Below, piece by piece: positions 23,805-33,047 of a DNA stretch of 64,000 nucleotides (the stretch's first letter is position 1; each line of letters opens with the position of its first letter). Both the position numbers and the translations under genes were made by a program. The notes beneath the pieces were generated by a model, which saw only the letters and a list, made by a program, of their open reading frames with translations, did no database searches and had not been told where the DNA came from. The stretch comes from Burkholderiaceae bacterium (GTDB lineage: Bacteria; Pseudomonadota; Gammaproteobacteria; Burkholderiales; Burkholderiaceae_E): assembly GCA_021463505.1 (NCBI GenBank), contig JAJTYR010000017.1:1-64000 (forward strand), in the 5' to 3' direction.

Positions 23805-24275
23805 TCAGATGTAGAGCTGGATGTCGGCCGAGCCGGCGAAGCCGAGAAAGGCGGTCGCGCCGGCGAACTCGATGCCGTCGATGAACTCCTCGCGTCGGAA
23901 CTCGAACAGGTCGACGGTCATCTGGCAGGCGATGAACTTGACGTCGGCCTCGAGACACAGCGAGCGCAGTTCCTCGACGGATGCCACGCCCTTGGCCTTC
24001 ATCTTGTTCTTCATCATCATCGTCGCCATCGCCTCCATGCCCGGCAGCGCCTGCACGAGCACCGGCATCGGCACCGGCATCGGCATCGCGGGATTGCCCA
24101 GCGGGCTGACCCGGATGCCGCTCACGTCCTTGCGCAGCAACGAAAGACCATAGAAGGTGCAGAACACCTGCACCTCGTATCCGAGCGCCGCCGCCGTCGA
24201 AGACAGGATCAGCGGCGGGTACGCCCAGTCGAGCGTCCCCTTGGTGGCGATGATCGCCATCTTTTTCGGTCCCAT
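23805..24275 (-). CDS. dsrE2: DsrE2-type sulfur-transfer protein
   Basis: This is a 156-residue DsrE/DsrF/DsrH-fold protein of the larger DsrE2 subgroup, which acts with TusA and rhodanese in persulfide relay. The conserved cysteine is in KFIACQMTVDLFEF (near residue 117). A methionine/proline-rich loop (residues about 62-90, AMPMPVPMPV) is typical of the subgroup and may face a membrane or partner. tusA lies 64 bases upstream. No rhodanese gene is next to it here. It probably passes sulfane sulfur towards TusA or DsrEFH/DsrC. Confidence 0.82.
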   Translation of the reverse strand: MGPKKMAIIATKGTLDWAYPPLILSSTAAALGYEVQVFCTFYGLSLLRKDVSGIRVSPLGNPAMPMPVPMPVLVQALPGMEAMATMMMKNKMKAKGVASVEELRSLCLEADVKFIACQMTVDLFEFRREEFIDGIEFAGATAFLGFAGSADIQLYI

Positions 24276-24339
24276 GCGTCTGCCTCTGTCGGATGTCCGT
24301 TGAGATCGCGTCGACGGCGGCCTGGCAGCCTGCGCCGGC

Positions 24340-24567
24340 CTATTTCTTCTTGATCAGGAACACGTAGCTGCCGCCTTCCTCGGCGGACTGCAGCAACTCG
24401 TTGCCGGTCTGCCTGGCGAAGGCTTCCATGTCCTTCACCGAACCGGAATCAGTCGAGGTGACGCGCAGCACCTGCCCCGATGTCAGGTCGTTCAGCGCCT
24501 TCTTGGTCTTGATGATCGGCAGCGGACAGTTCAGGCCGCGTGCGTCGAGTTCCTTGTCGATGTTCAT
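24340..24567 (-). CDS. tusA: TusA, sulfur carrier protein
   Basis: This is a 75-residue TusA-family sulfur carrier with the persulfide-bearing motif LNCPLPIIKTKKAL (CPxP, near residue 14). In sulfur oxidisers TusA is a central cytoplasmic carrier that delivers sulfur to the Dsr system. The ATG at 24567 is preceded by GGGAG. A longer in-frame start at 24630 would add 21 unlike residues and is rejected. A promoter-like region with an inverted repeat lies 113-127 bases upstream. Confidence 0.92.
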   Translation of the reverse strand: MNIDKELDARGLNCPLPIIKTKKALNDLTSGQVLRVTSTDSGSVKDMEAFARQTGNELLQSAEEGGSYVFLIKKK

Positions 24568-24679
24568 CGTCGATGCTCCCTTCGTTGATCGATCGGCGTT
24601 GGTCGCCGCCGGGCGCGGCCACTCGGCCACCCGCCCGAGCCTACCCGATAATTACGCACGCCTGCCGCAGCGGCGTCCA

Positions 24680-24694
24680 TACCCTCGTCGGGTA
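24680..24694 (-). promoter_or_regulatory. inverted repeat TACCC-N5-GGGTA upstream of tusA
   Basis: A perfect 5+5+5 palindrome lies about 120 bases before the tusA start. A near copy lies at almost the same distance before the fadL-like gene (26432-26446). Read on the minus strand, both regions also share a block GAGGG-(T)-TATGGACGC. This suggests a shared operator or promoter. Confidence 0.4.
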
Positions 24695-24720
24695 AGCGAG
24701 CCGCTGGCGGTTCGACCCGC

Positions 24721-25053
24721 TCAGTATCCGCCCTTGCCGAAGGGCTTGGTCAGGCCGGCCACGCGCGGCCCCTGCCGGGCCGGCTGGTTCGGAAAGAGCT
24801 CATAGAGCTTCGTCTTCCAGTCGGCGCCCGGATGAGCCTCTTCGAATTCCTTGACCATCGCACGGAAATTCGGCGTGTGGCCTTCGTCCCGAAAGCGCTC
24901 GCGCAGCCAGGCGATCACCAGCCAGTGGTCGTCGGTGAGCGAGATCCCTTCGGCCTGCGCGATCGCACGCGCGGCCTCGTCGCTGTAATCGGGTTCCAGC
25001 AGGAAGCCTTCGTCGTCGGCCTGCACCTCGACGCCGTTGATCAGGTACCCCAA
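24721..25053 (-). CDS. DsrC/TusE-family protein lacking all cysteines
   Basis: This 110-residue protein has the DsrC fold signature: EGFLLEPDYSDEAARAIA, LTDDHWLVIAWLRERF and a helix with MVKEFEEAHPG. The C-terminal arm, where DsrC carries two redox cysteines and TusE one, ends LTKPFGKGGY. There is no cysteine anywhere, so it cannot carry a trisulfide or persulfide. It matches the cysteine-less DsrC-like group sometimes called RspA, thought to be regulatory. It lies 24 bases after the fadL-like gene and shares its transcript. Confidence 0.8.
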   Translation of the reverse strand: MGYLINGVEVQADDEGFLLEPDYSDEAARAIAQAEGISLTDDHWLVIAWLRERFRDEGHTPNFRAMVKEFEEAHPGADWKTKLYELFPNQPARQGPRVAGLTKPFGKGGY

Positions 25054-25077
25054 TGTCCGTCCCTCGTCGCGTGGGAT

Positions 25078-26316
25078 TCAGAACCGCCAGCCGAACGCGA
25101 CGCCCAGCGTGTTCTGGTGCATACGCAGGTCGGCGCTGCCACCGCCCATCATCATCGGCAGCGGGCCGCTGACGGTCTTCTCGAACGCGTGCATGTAGGC
25201 AACGCTCACCTCCTTGCCGCCGCCGAGCTGCCAGGTCGCGCCCAGCGTGAGATGCGTCTCGACGACACCCGGCGCGAGGATGTTGAAGAACACCTCGTTC
25301 GACGGGATCGGCTGGCGCCCGGTGCTCAGCCCGCCGCGCAGCGTCAGCGCGTCGTTCATCGCGTAGCTGGCGCCGAGCTTGTAGACCGTCATGTCACGCC
25401 AGCCGAATCCCGGTCCGCCCCTGGCGCCAAGCGGCATCGCCGACGCACCGGTGCCTCCCACCGACGCAATGCCGCTGTAGTCGATCTGCTGCACGTCGGC
25501 GGCAATCGTGAGCTTCGGCGTCGCCTTGACCGCGATGCCCACGCCGTAGTTCGCCGGGATGTCGAAGTCACCCTGGTCCGGGAACAGCCCGGCGTAGTCG
25601 CTGAAGCGCCCCATCTTCGTTTTCGTCTGGTAAGTCGCGCCCAGCGTCACCATGTCGCTCATGCGGCCGACCCAGCCGATGCGCACACCCCAGCCCGACG
25701 AGGCGTCTTCGCCCTTGTTGGTCAGCTTCGTCGGATCGGACGACATCATGCCAAACGGCTGCAGCCCGTACGCCGAGAAGCGCTGATGCGCCAGGTTCAG
25801 CGCGATGCCGACGGCATGGTCGGGCGCGATCCTGTAGGCCACCGACGGCGAGATGAACAGCTGCGTGAGGTCGACGCCGGTCGTGCCGGTGACGCCGAAT
25901 GCCGAGAACGGCGACTTCTCGTAGGTGGTGTTCATTCCGCCGTTGCCGTAGACGCTCACGCCGATCGCGAGGTTCGGGTTGACCATCCGGTTGTAGCCGA
26001 AGTCCGGCATGAAGAACTTGTCGCGCCCGTCACCGTCATAACGGCCGTTCAGTCCGGCGCCATTGCCGCTGATCGTGCTGTCGCGAGCCGGCATGAACAC
26101 GTCGAGCCCCACGTCCATCCGGTTGCCGACGAAGGCCATGCCGGCCGGGTTGGTCGCGGCGGCCATGGCGTCCTGTGGCAGCGCGATGCCGACGCCGGCC
26201 ATGGCCTTCGATTTCATGCCGTAGCCGTGCGAGAGGTAGCCGTTGGTTGCGTGACCGAGGGCGGGCACCAGGCCCGCCGCCACCATCAATGCGATCCGAT
26301 CGATCCTGAACTTCAC
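25078..26316 (-). CDS. OmpP1/FadL-type outer-membrane channel
   Basis: This is a 412-residue outer-membrane beta-barrel of the FadL/TodX family. A signal peptide ends at GHA, and the mature protein starts TNGYLSHGYGMKSKAMAG, the family's N-terminal plug sequence. It ends in a C-terminal Phe (AFGWRF), the usual barrel-insertion signal. The family moves hydrophobic compounds. In an operon with a DsrC-like gene, tusA and dsrE2, uptake of hydrophobic sulfur species is an attractive inference. The GTG at 26316 has a GGGGGAG ribosome-binding site and sets the signal peptide correctly. Confidence 0.85.
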   Translation of the reverse strand: MKFRIDRIALMVAAGLVPALGHATNGYLSHGYGMKSKAMAGVGIALPQDAMAAATNPAGMAFVGNRMDVGLDVFMPARDSTISGNGAGLNGRYDGDGRDKFFMPDFGYNRMVNPNLAIGVSVYGNGGMNTTYEKSPFSAFGVTGTTGVDLTQLFISPSVAYRIAPDHAVGIALNLAHQRFSAYGLQPFGMMSSDPTKLTNKGEDASSGWGVRIGWVGRMSDMVTLGATYQTKTKMGRFSDYAGLFPDQGDFDIPANYGVGIAVKATPKLTIAADVQQIDYSGIASVGGTGASAMPLGARGGPGFGWRDMTVYKLGASYAMNDALTLRGGLSTGRQPIPSNEVFFNILAPGVVETHLTLGATWQLGGGKEVSVAYMHAFEKTVSGPLPMMMGGGSADLRMHQNTLGVAFGWRF

Positions 26317-26431
26317 GATGTCTCCCCCGCCTTGTTGTCGTCTGCAGCACGGGCCCGTCCCCGCGACCATCGTCATGCATGTTCCGGCGCGGCCCGAAGC
26401 GCGTCCATAACCCTCATGATAGGCACGGTAT

Positions 26432-26446
26432 TACCTGAATGGGGTA
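26432..26446 (-). promoter_or_regulatory. inverted repeat TACCT-N5-GGGTA upstream of the fadL-like gene
   Basis: This is one mismatch from the palindrome upstream of tusA and sits 116-130 bases before the fadL start, nearly the same distance. A TATCAT hexamer on the minus strand just downstream (around 26418-26423) may be the -10 box. Confidence 0.4.
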
Positions 26447-26458
26447 TGGAGTATTCGC

Positions 26459-26728
26459 TCAGGCATTCGGCCGGGTTTCGAAGCCTGCGAACTCGCCGCA
26501 GGCTGCCCCCACGTCGACACGGGCGACACGCGCGGCCGGCGGCCCTTGCCCCGCCCAGCGAATCAGATCTTCGACCGCCGCTGGCTCGCCGGCAACCACC
26601 GCCTCCACCGAACCGTCGCTGCGGTTGCGCACCCAGCCGGTCAGGCCGCGGCGCCGGGCCTCGCGCGCCAGCGATGCGCGAAAGCCCACACCCTGCACCA
26701 GACCGTGGATCGCCAGCCTTCGCTGCAT
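26459..26728 (-). CDS. acyP: acylphosphatase
   Basis: This is an 89-residue acylphosphatase that hydrolyses acyl phosphates. The phosphate loop VQGVGFRAS with the catalytic Arg and the later [12 protein letters not shown] with the catalytic Asn are both intact. The ATG at 26728 is fixed by the usual length. It lies 20 bases downstream of the DMT transporter gene on the same strand and upstream of the fadL-like gene. Confidence 0.93.
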   Translation of the reverse strand: MQRRLAIHGLVQGVGFRASLAREARRRGLTGWVRNRSDGSVEAVVAGEPAAVEDLIRWAGQGPPAARVARVDVGAACGEFAGFETRPNA

Positions 26729-26748
26729 GACGGCGCCTTCCCCGGCGG

Positions 26749-27615
26749 TCAGCGCACAACTCGCGCGACGGCGCGCGCACGGGTGGCCAGCACCACGGCG
26801 ATGCCACCGAGCACGGCAACCGACGCGGCCAGCAGCCGGGAAGTGAGCGGCTCGGACAGCATCAGCACGCCGCCGATCGCCGCGATCGGCGGCACCGACA
26901 GCTGGACCGTGGCGGCGCGCATCGCCGAGAGTCCGCGCAGCGCCGCGTACCAGATCACGTAGCCGATCCCGGACGTCAGCGCGCCGGAGGCGACCGCCAA
27001 CGCCACACCCGCGGCGTCGGCATGCGCCGCCGCGACCGCGACGAGCGACAGCGCTGCCGCCAGCGGCACCGCCCGGGCGAAGTTGGACGCCGTCGCAGCC
27101 AGCGGATCGGCGATTCCGCGGCCACGCAGCGAATAGACGCCCCAGGCAGCCCCGGCCAGCGCCATCGAGGCCGCGCCCACCGGCGCGGGCGCGGCGATCC
27201 CCGGGGACACCAGATAGACGAGCCCCGCGATCGCCGCCGCCAGGCCGCCCCAGGCCGCCGGCGCGAAGCGCTCGCCGGCGCGCAGGCCTGCGCCCAGCAT
27301 CGTGAGTTGCACCGCGCCGAACAGGATCAGCGCGCCGGTGCCGGCGGGCAGGCTCAGGTAGGCGAACGAGAACAGCGCGACATAGGCGAACAGCATCGCC
27401 GCCGCCAGCCAGTCGACGCAAGGCGCAGCGCCCTGCGGCCGTGGGCGCAAGCGCACGATCAGCGCCAGCGCAAGCGACCCCGATGCCAGCCGGATCGATC
27501 CGAAGCTGGCGGGATCGATCCGCGCCTGGGCAAGCGCGAGCCGGCACAGCAGCGAATTCGCCGCGAAGGCGAGCATCGCTGCGCCGGTGAGCAGGAGGGT
27601 TCGCAGCGTCGACAC
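26749..27615 (-). CDS. EamA/DMT-family transporter
   Basis: This is a 288-residue inner-membrane protein with about ten hydrophobic helices in two repeated halves of the EamA type. Members export amino acids, metabolites or toxic compounds; the substrate cannot be told. It starts at GTG 27615 and shares a 187-base divergent region with the VIT-family gene, in which I see no clear motif. It is likely co-transcribed with acylphosphatase. Confidence 0.82.
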   Translation of the reverse strand: MSTLRTLLLTGAAMLAFAANSLLCRLALAQARIDPASFGSIRLASGSLALALIVRLRPRPQGAAPCVDWLAAAMLFAYVALFSFAYLSLPAGTGALILFGAVQLTMLGAGLRAGERFAPAAWGGLAAAIAGLVYLVSPGIAAPAPVGAASMALAGAAWGVYSLRGRGIADPLAATASNFARAVPLAAALSLVAVAAAHADAAGVALAVASGALTSGIGYVIWYAALRGLSAMRAATVQLSVPPIAAIGGVLMLSEPLTSRLLAASVAVLGGIAVVLATRARAVARVVR

Positions 27616-27802
27616 GGTTGGCGGCCATCATCGCACCGCCGTGCGCATGCTGTCATCAACCCGGTAACCGCTTCCGGTGCGCGGCCGGGGACGCGGCCGG
27701 CGACTGCGCTGTCGACACCTCCCGGCACGCGCCAGCCTTGCCGACCAGAGCCCGAACGCACTACGATGCGGCGCCGATCCCGGCATCGCGAGCTGCAGAT
27801 TC

Positions 27803-28873
27803 GTGAGCGCCCCGCAGACCCGACCCCCTGACCGCGACGCCGAGGCGGCGCGCGAGGGCTATCTGGAAGAAACCCGCTCGGCGCGGCTGTATGTCGAACT
27901 GGCCGCGATCGAATCCGAGGCGCACATCGCACGGATGTACCGCGACCTCTCCGGGATGGCGGCACGACAGGCCGCGCTGTGGGCCGACAGGCTGCGCGAG
28001 TCCGGTCAGGCGATTCCAGCCACGGCGCTTCCCGGCTGCCGCGCCCGTGCCGCGCTGCTGCTGGCGCGCCGCATCGGGATCCGGCCGATGCGCAGCGTCT
28101 TCGCCGCATTGAAGGTTCGTGGCCTGTCGGTGTATTCGGCGCCGCGCGGACCCGGCCATCCGAGAGTCACCCGCGTCGACGAGATCGGGCGGCGCCATCG
28201 CACCGGGGGCGGCAACCTGCGCGCCGCGGTGTTCGGCGTGAACGACGGCCTGGTGTCGAACGCCAGCCTGATCATGGGCATGGCGGGTGCCGCCGCCGGG
28301 CCGCGCACGCTGCTGCTCACCGGAGTGGCCGGTCTGCTCGCCGGCGCTTTCTCGATGGCCGCCGGCGAATACGTGTCGGTGCGCTCGCAGCGCGAGGTGT
28401 TCGAGTACCAGATCGGCCTGGAGCGGGAGGAACTCGACGAATACCCGCAGGCCGAAGCCGACGAACTCGCACTGATCTACGAAGCCAGGGGCATGCAGCG
28501 CGACGATGCGCGGCGGCTCGCGCGCACGCTGATCGCCGACCCGCAGCGCGCGCTCGATACGCTGGCACGCGAGGAACTCGGCCTGAACCCGGACGAGCTC
28601 GGCTCGCCGTGGGGCGCTGCCAGCGCGTCGTTTCTCGCGTTCGCGGCCGGCGCGATCATTCCGTTGCTGCCGTTCCTGCTCGGTGAGGGACAGCGGGCGT
28701 TCGTCGCGTCGATCGCGCTGGCCGCTGCGGCGCTGTTCGGCGTGGGCGCGACACTGTCGTTCTTTACCGGCCGCAGCGCATTCGTGTCGGGCATGCGGAT
28801 GCTCGCGATCGGTGCGCTCGCAGGTGCAGCCACCTACGGGATCGGCAGCCTGGTGGGCGTCCGCGCGGCCTGA
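27803..28873 (+). CDS. VIT/CCC1-family metal transporter with N-terminal ferritin-like domain
   Basis: In this 356-residue protein the N-terminal ~95 residues resemble the ferritin-like domain of rubrerythrin-VIT fusions (TRSARLYVELAAIESEAH). The C-terminal two-thirds is a VIT1/CCC1 transporter with FGVNDGLVSNASLIMGMAG and AGAFSMAAGEYVSVRSQREV, which moves Fe2+ or Mn2+ out of the cytoplasm. In relatives the second ferritin helix carries ExxH. Here it reads MAARQAALW, so the di-iron site looks damaged. It starts with GTG at 27803; upstream codons are not protein-like. Confidence 0.8.
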   Translation: MSAPQTRPPDRDAEAAREGYLEETRSARLYVELAAIESEAHIARMYRDLSGMAARQAALWADRLRESGQAIPATALPGCRARAALLLARRIGIRPMRSVFAALKVRGLSVYSAPRGPGHPRVTRVDEIGRRHRTGGGNLRAAVFGVNDGLVSNASLIMGMAGAAAGPRTLLLTGVAGLLAGAFSMAAGEYVSVRSQREVFEYQIGLEREELDEYPQAEADELALIYEARGMQRDDARRLARTLIADPQRALDTLAREELGLNPDELGSPWGAASASFLAFAAGAIIPLLPFLLGEGQRAFVASIALAAAALFGVGATLSFFTGRSAFVSGMRMLAIGALAGAATYGIGSLVGVRAA

Positions 28874-28881
28874 GCGCGTCT

Positions 28882-30621
28882 TCAGCGCTTTTCGGTCAGC
28901 ATCGCGAAGTAGGTTTCGCGCGAGCTCTCGTACAACGCGTGCCGCATCTCGACCCAGCCCGCGACGTCGGCCTCGCGCAACGGCTTGGACAGGTAGTAGC
29001 CCTGGACCTCGTCGCAGCCCAGCCTGGCAAGGCAGCGCAGTTCCTCGAGCGTCTCCACGCCCTCGGCGACCACCTTCAGTCCGAGTTGTTTGCCCAGTTC
29101 GATCGTCGATCGGACAATGGCCAGGTTGCCCCGGTTGCGCTGGATTCCGGTCACGAACGAGCGGTCGATCTTCAGCTCGTCGACCGGCAACTGCTGCAGC
29201 TGCTTGAGCGTCGCGTAGCCGGTGCCGAAATCGTCCACCGACAGCTTCACGCCGAGGCGCGCGATGGCACGCAGATTCTTCATCGCTGCCTCCGACTCGC
29301 TGACGACGCCGCTCTCGGTGATCTCGAGACACAGTCGCTTCGGATCGCTCGACGCCGCACGCAGCAGATCGAGCACTTCGCGGGCAAACCCGGGATTCTG
29401 GATGTCGAGCGCCGACACGTTGACCGACACGGTCAGGTCGAGCCCGGCCGCGGTGAGCGTGCGCGAGAAGCGTGCGCCGCACCCGACGACCCATCGGGTG
29501 ATCTCACGCATGAAGCCGGTCTGTTCGGCGAACGGGATGAATTCGCTGGGAGGCACGCGCCCGCGCACCGGGTGATTCCAGCGCACCAGTCCCTCGAGGC
29601 CGGCGATCAGCCCGGTGCGCAGCGCGAGCTTGGGCTGGTAATCGAGCTCGAACTGGCCGCCCTCGAGCGCCGCGCGCATCTCGCCGAGCAGCGAAAGGTA
29701 GCTGCGCTGCACCTCGGCGCCATCGCCGTCGAACACGCGTTCGCCCGAGCGCGAGCGCTTGGCGCGATACATCGCCGAGTCGGCGTGGCGCAGCAACGTC
29801 ACGTCGTCCTGGCCGTGATCGGGAAAGAGCGCGATGCCGATGCTGATACCGACGTCGATCAGCTGGTCGCCGTGGCGCAGCGGCGCCTTCATCGTTTCGA
29901 TGACGCGCCGGCTGACCTCGCGCGCCGCCTCCACCCCGCCCGCCATCAGCAGCACGAACTCGTCGCCGCCGAGCCGTGCAACGGTGTCGCTGTCGCGCAC
30001 GGTCGATCGCAGGCGACGCGCCACCTCCCCGAGCAGGATGTCTCCGGCCGCATGCCCGAGCGTGTCGTTGACCACCTTGAAACGGTCGATGTCGAGCAGC
30101 GCGATCGAGAATGCCGCATGGGCGCGTTGCGACACCTTCACCATGTGGCGGATCCGGTCGACCAGCAGCGCGCGGTTCGGCAGGCCGGTCAACGGATCGG
30201 ACAGCGCCGACTCCCTGATGCGTCGTTCACGCGTTGCCGCCGACTCGACCAGCGCGTTGACCGACTCGATCACGGCACCGATCTCGTCGCGCACGCCGAT
30301 CTCCAGCCGTTCGCGATCACCGGCATCCTCGACGCTGCGCTCGATCGTCTGCCGCACGCGCCCGAGCCGGCGCGCAGCCCGCCCACCCAGCCACCAGGCC
30401 AGCAGCGCCGCCGCCGCGGCATTGGCCACGCACATCGTCACGAGAACCGCCTGCGTGCGCCAGCCCAGCGGTCCGATCGCCCGGACGGCAAGCAGATACC
30501 CGACGCCCTGCACGGGCAGCATTCCGAGCGCGGCTGTCGCCGCGAAACGCACGCCCAGCCCCGCGCCGCGGCGAAACGCCGGGGTCGCGGACGACGGTTC
30601 GGCCGGACGGTCTGCGCGCAT
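28882..30621 (-). CDS. membrane-anchored GGDEF-EAL (c-di-GMP) protein
   Basis: This 579-residue protein has two N-terminal membrane helices (about 26-48 and 58-77) and a HAMP-like linker. A GGDEF domain follows with intact RLGGDEFVLL. The EAL domain carries EGLVRWNHP, DDFGTGYATLKQL, ELKIDRSFV and VAEGVETLEE. Both synthase and phosphodiesterase motifs look complete (EGL in place of EAL is common and keeps the Glu). There is no periplasmic sensor domain. It converges on the VIT-family gene with an 8-base gap, and no terminator is visible. Confidence 0.92.
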   Translation of the reverse strand: MRADRPAEPSSATPAFRRGAGLGVRFAATAALGMLPVQGVGYLLAVRAIGPLGWRTQAVLVTMCVANAAAAALLAWWLGGRAARRLGRVRQTIERSVEDAGDRERLEIGVRDEIGAVIESVNALVESAATRERRIRESALSDPLTGLPNRALLVDRIRHMVKVSQRAHAAFSIALLDIDRFKVVNDTLGHAAGDILLGEVARRLRSTVRDSDTVARLGGDEFVLLMAGGVEAAREVSRRVIETMKAPLRHGDQLIDVGISIGIALFPDHGQDDVTLLRHADSAMYRAKRSRSGERVFDGDGAEVQRSYLSLLGEMRAALEGGQFELDYQPKLALRTGLIAGLEGLVRWNHPVRGRVPPSEFIPFAEQTGFMREITRWVVGCGARFSRTLTAAGLDLTVSVNVSALDIQNPGFAREVLDLLRAASSDPKRLCLEITESGVVSESEAAMKNLRAIARLGVKLSVDDFGTGYATLKQLQQLPVDELKIDRSFVTGIQRNRGNLAIVRSTIELGKQLGLKVVAEGVETLEELRCLARLGCDEVQGYYLSKPLREADVAGWVEMRHALYESSRETYFAMLTEKR

Positions 30622-30704
30622 GCTGCACAGTCTGGGCCACCGGCAGCAGGCTCACCCTGCGCCTGCGCCGGACGGCGTGGCGCCGCCGACCAAAGCGCGT
30701 TGCG

Positions 30705-31280
30705 CTACAGCAACCCCATCTCGAGCTGGGCCGACTCGCTCATCATCTCGCGGCTCCACGGGGGATCCCAGACGAGCTCGACGTCGACGTCCGCGACATT
30801 CGGGATGCCCAGCAGCTTGGCGCGCGCTTCGTCGGCGATCAGCGTGCCCATGCCGCAGCCGGCGGCGGTGAGCGTCATGCGCACGTCGATGCGGAACGTC
30901 CCGCCGTCGAGCGCCTTGACGTCGCATCCGTAGACCAGCCCCAGGTTGACGATGTCGATCGGGATCTCGGGGTCGTAGCAGGTGCCCAGTTGCGCCCATG
31001 CGGCCTTTTCCACGGCCTCGACAGTGGTCGGCGGGCCGTCACCCACCCCCAGCGCGAGTTCCTCGGACGGATTGAGCTCGAGGCCGAGCGCATCGGCATG
31101 CCGGCCGTCGATGCGGTACAGGTTGCCGTCGACCATCACCGTGAAGGTGCCGCCCAGTTGCTGGCTGATGTAGCCGACGCGCCCCGCCTCGAGTGTCGTG
31201 GCCGTGCCCCAGGGCACCGCCACCGCCGGGCAATCGCGGGTCAGCGTGACTTCCTGGATGTCGCCGTGCCGGTAACCCAT
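30705..31280 (-). CDS. sufT: SufT, iron-sulfur cluster assembly factor (DUF59/MIP18 type)
   Basis: This 191-residue protein has an N-terminal SufT-specific part (about 1-85) and a C-terminal MIP18/PaaD-like domain with CYDPEIPIDIVNLGLVYG and MTLTAAGCGMG. SufT helps mature iron-sulfur proteins when demand is high, which fits a cell full of ferredoxin-type sulfur enzymes. It is the last gene of the suf operon, 10 bases after sufU. Confidence 0.9.
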   Translation of the reverse strand: MGYRHGDIQEVTLTRDCPAVAVPWGTATTLEAGRVGYISQQLGGTFTVMVDGNLYRIDGRHADALGLELNPSEELALGVGDGPPTTVEAVEKAAWAQLGTCYDPEIPIDIVNLGLVYGCDVKALDGGTFRIDVRMTLTAAGCGMGTLIADEARAKLLGIPNVADVDVELVWDPPWSREMMSESAQLEMGLL

Positions 31281-31290
31281 CGCATCTTCC

Positions 31291-31742
31291 TCATTCGGTC
31301 TTTGCCGCGGCAGCTTCGCCGGTCAGCGCGTTGTGCAGCGTGTGCCAGGCGAGCGTCGCGCACTTCACGCGCACCGGAAATTCGCGCACGCCGGCCAGGA
31401 CTTCGAGTTTGCCGAAATCGCGCCCTTGCGGCGGCTCACCCGTGAGAAGCGCATGGAAATCCCGAAACAAGGCCTCGACCTCGTCGATCGTGCGCCCCTT
31501 GACCGCTTCGGTCATCAGCGAGGCCGATGCGGTCGAGATCGCACAGCCGTGCCCGACGAAGCTCGCCTCGTCGATCACGCCGTCCGTCAGGCGCACATAC
31601 AGCGTGAGCTGGTCGCCGCACAGCGGGTTGTGGCCCTCGGCGACGCGGTCGGCGTCGTCCATCCTGTGGAAATTGCGCGGGCTGCGGTTGTGATCGAAGA
31701 TCACCTCCTGGTACAACTCGCGCAGGTCGCCGTGGCCCAGGC

Positions 31743-31746
<4 letters not shown>
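31291..31746 (-). CDS. sufU: SufU, sulfur-transfer/scaffold protein
   Basis: This is a 151-residue IscU-like SufU with the three ligand cysteines in NPLCGDQL, GHGCAIST and VKCATLAW, and the SufU-type insert between the second and third cysteine. It takes sulfur from SufS. The ATG at 31746 overlaps the sufS stop (ATGA). Confidence 0.93.

Positions 31747-33043
<1,297 letters not shown>

Positions 33044-33047
<4 letters not shown>

Noticed and set aside
26459-27631. 390-codon frame suggesting a transporter-acylphosphatase fusion
   Set aside because: The upstream part is out of frame with the DMT transporter; acylphosphatase has normal length from the ATG at 26728.
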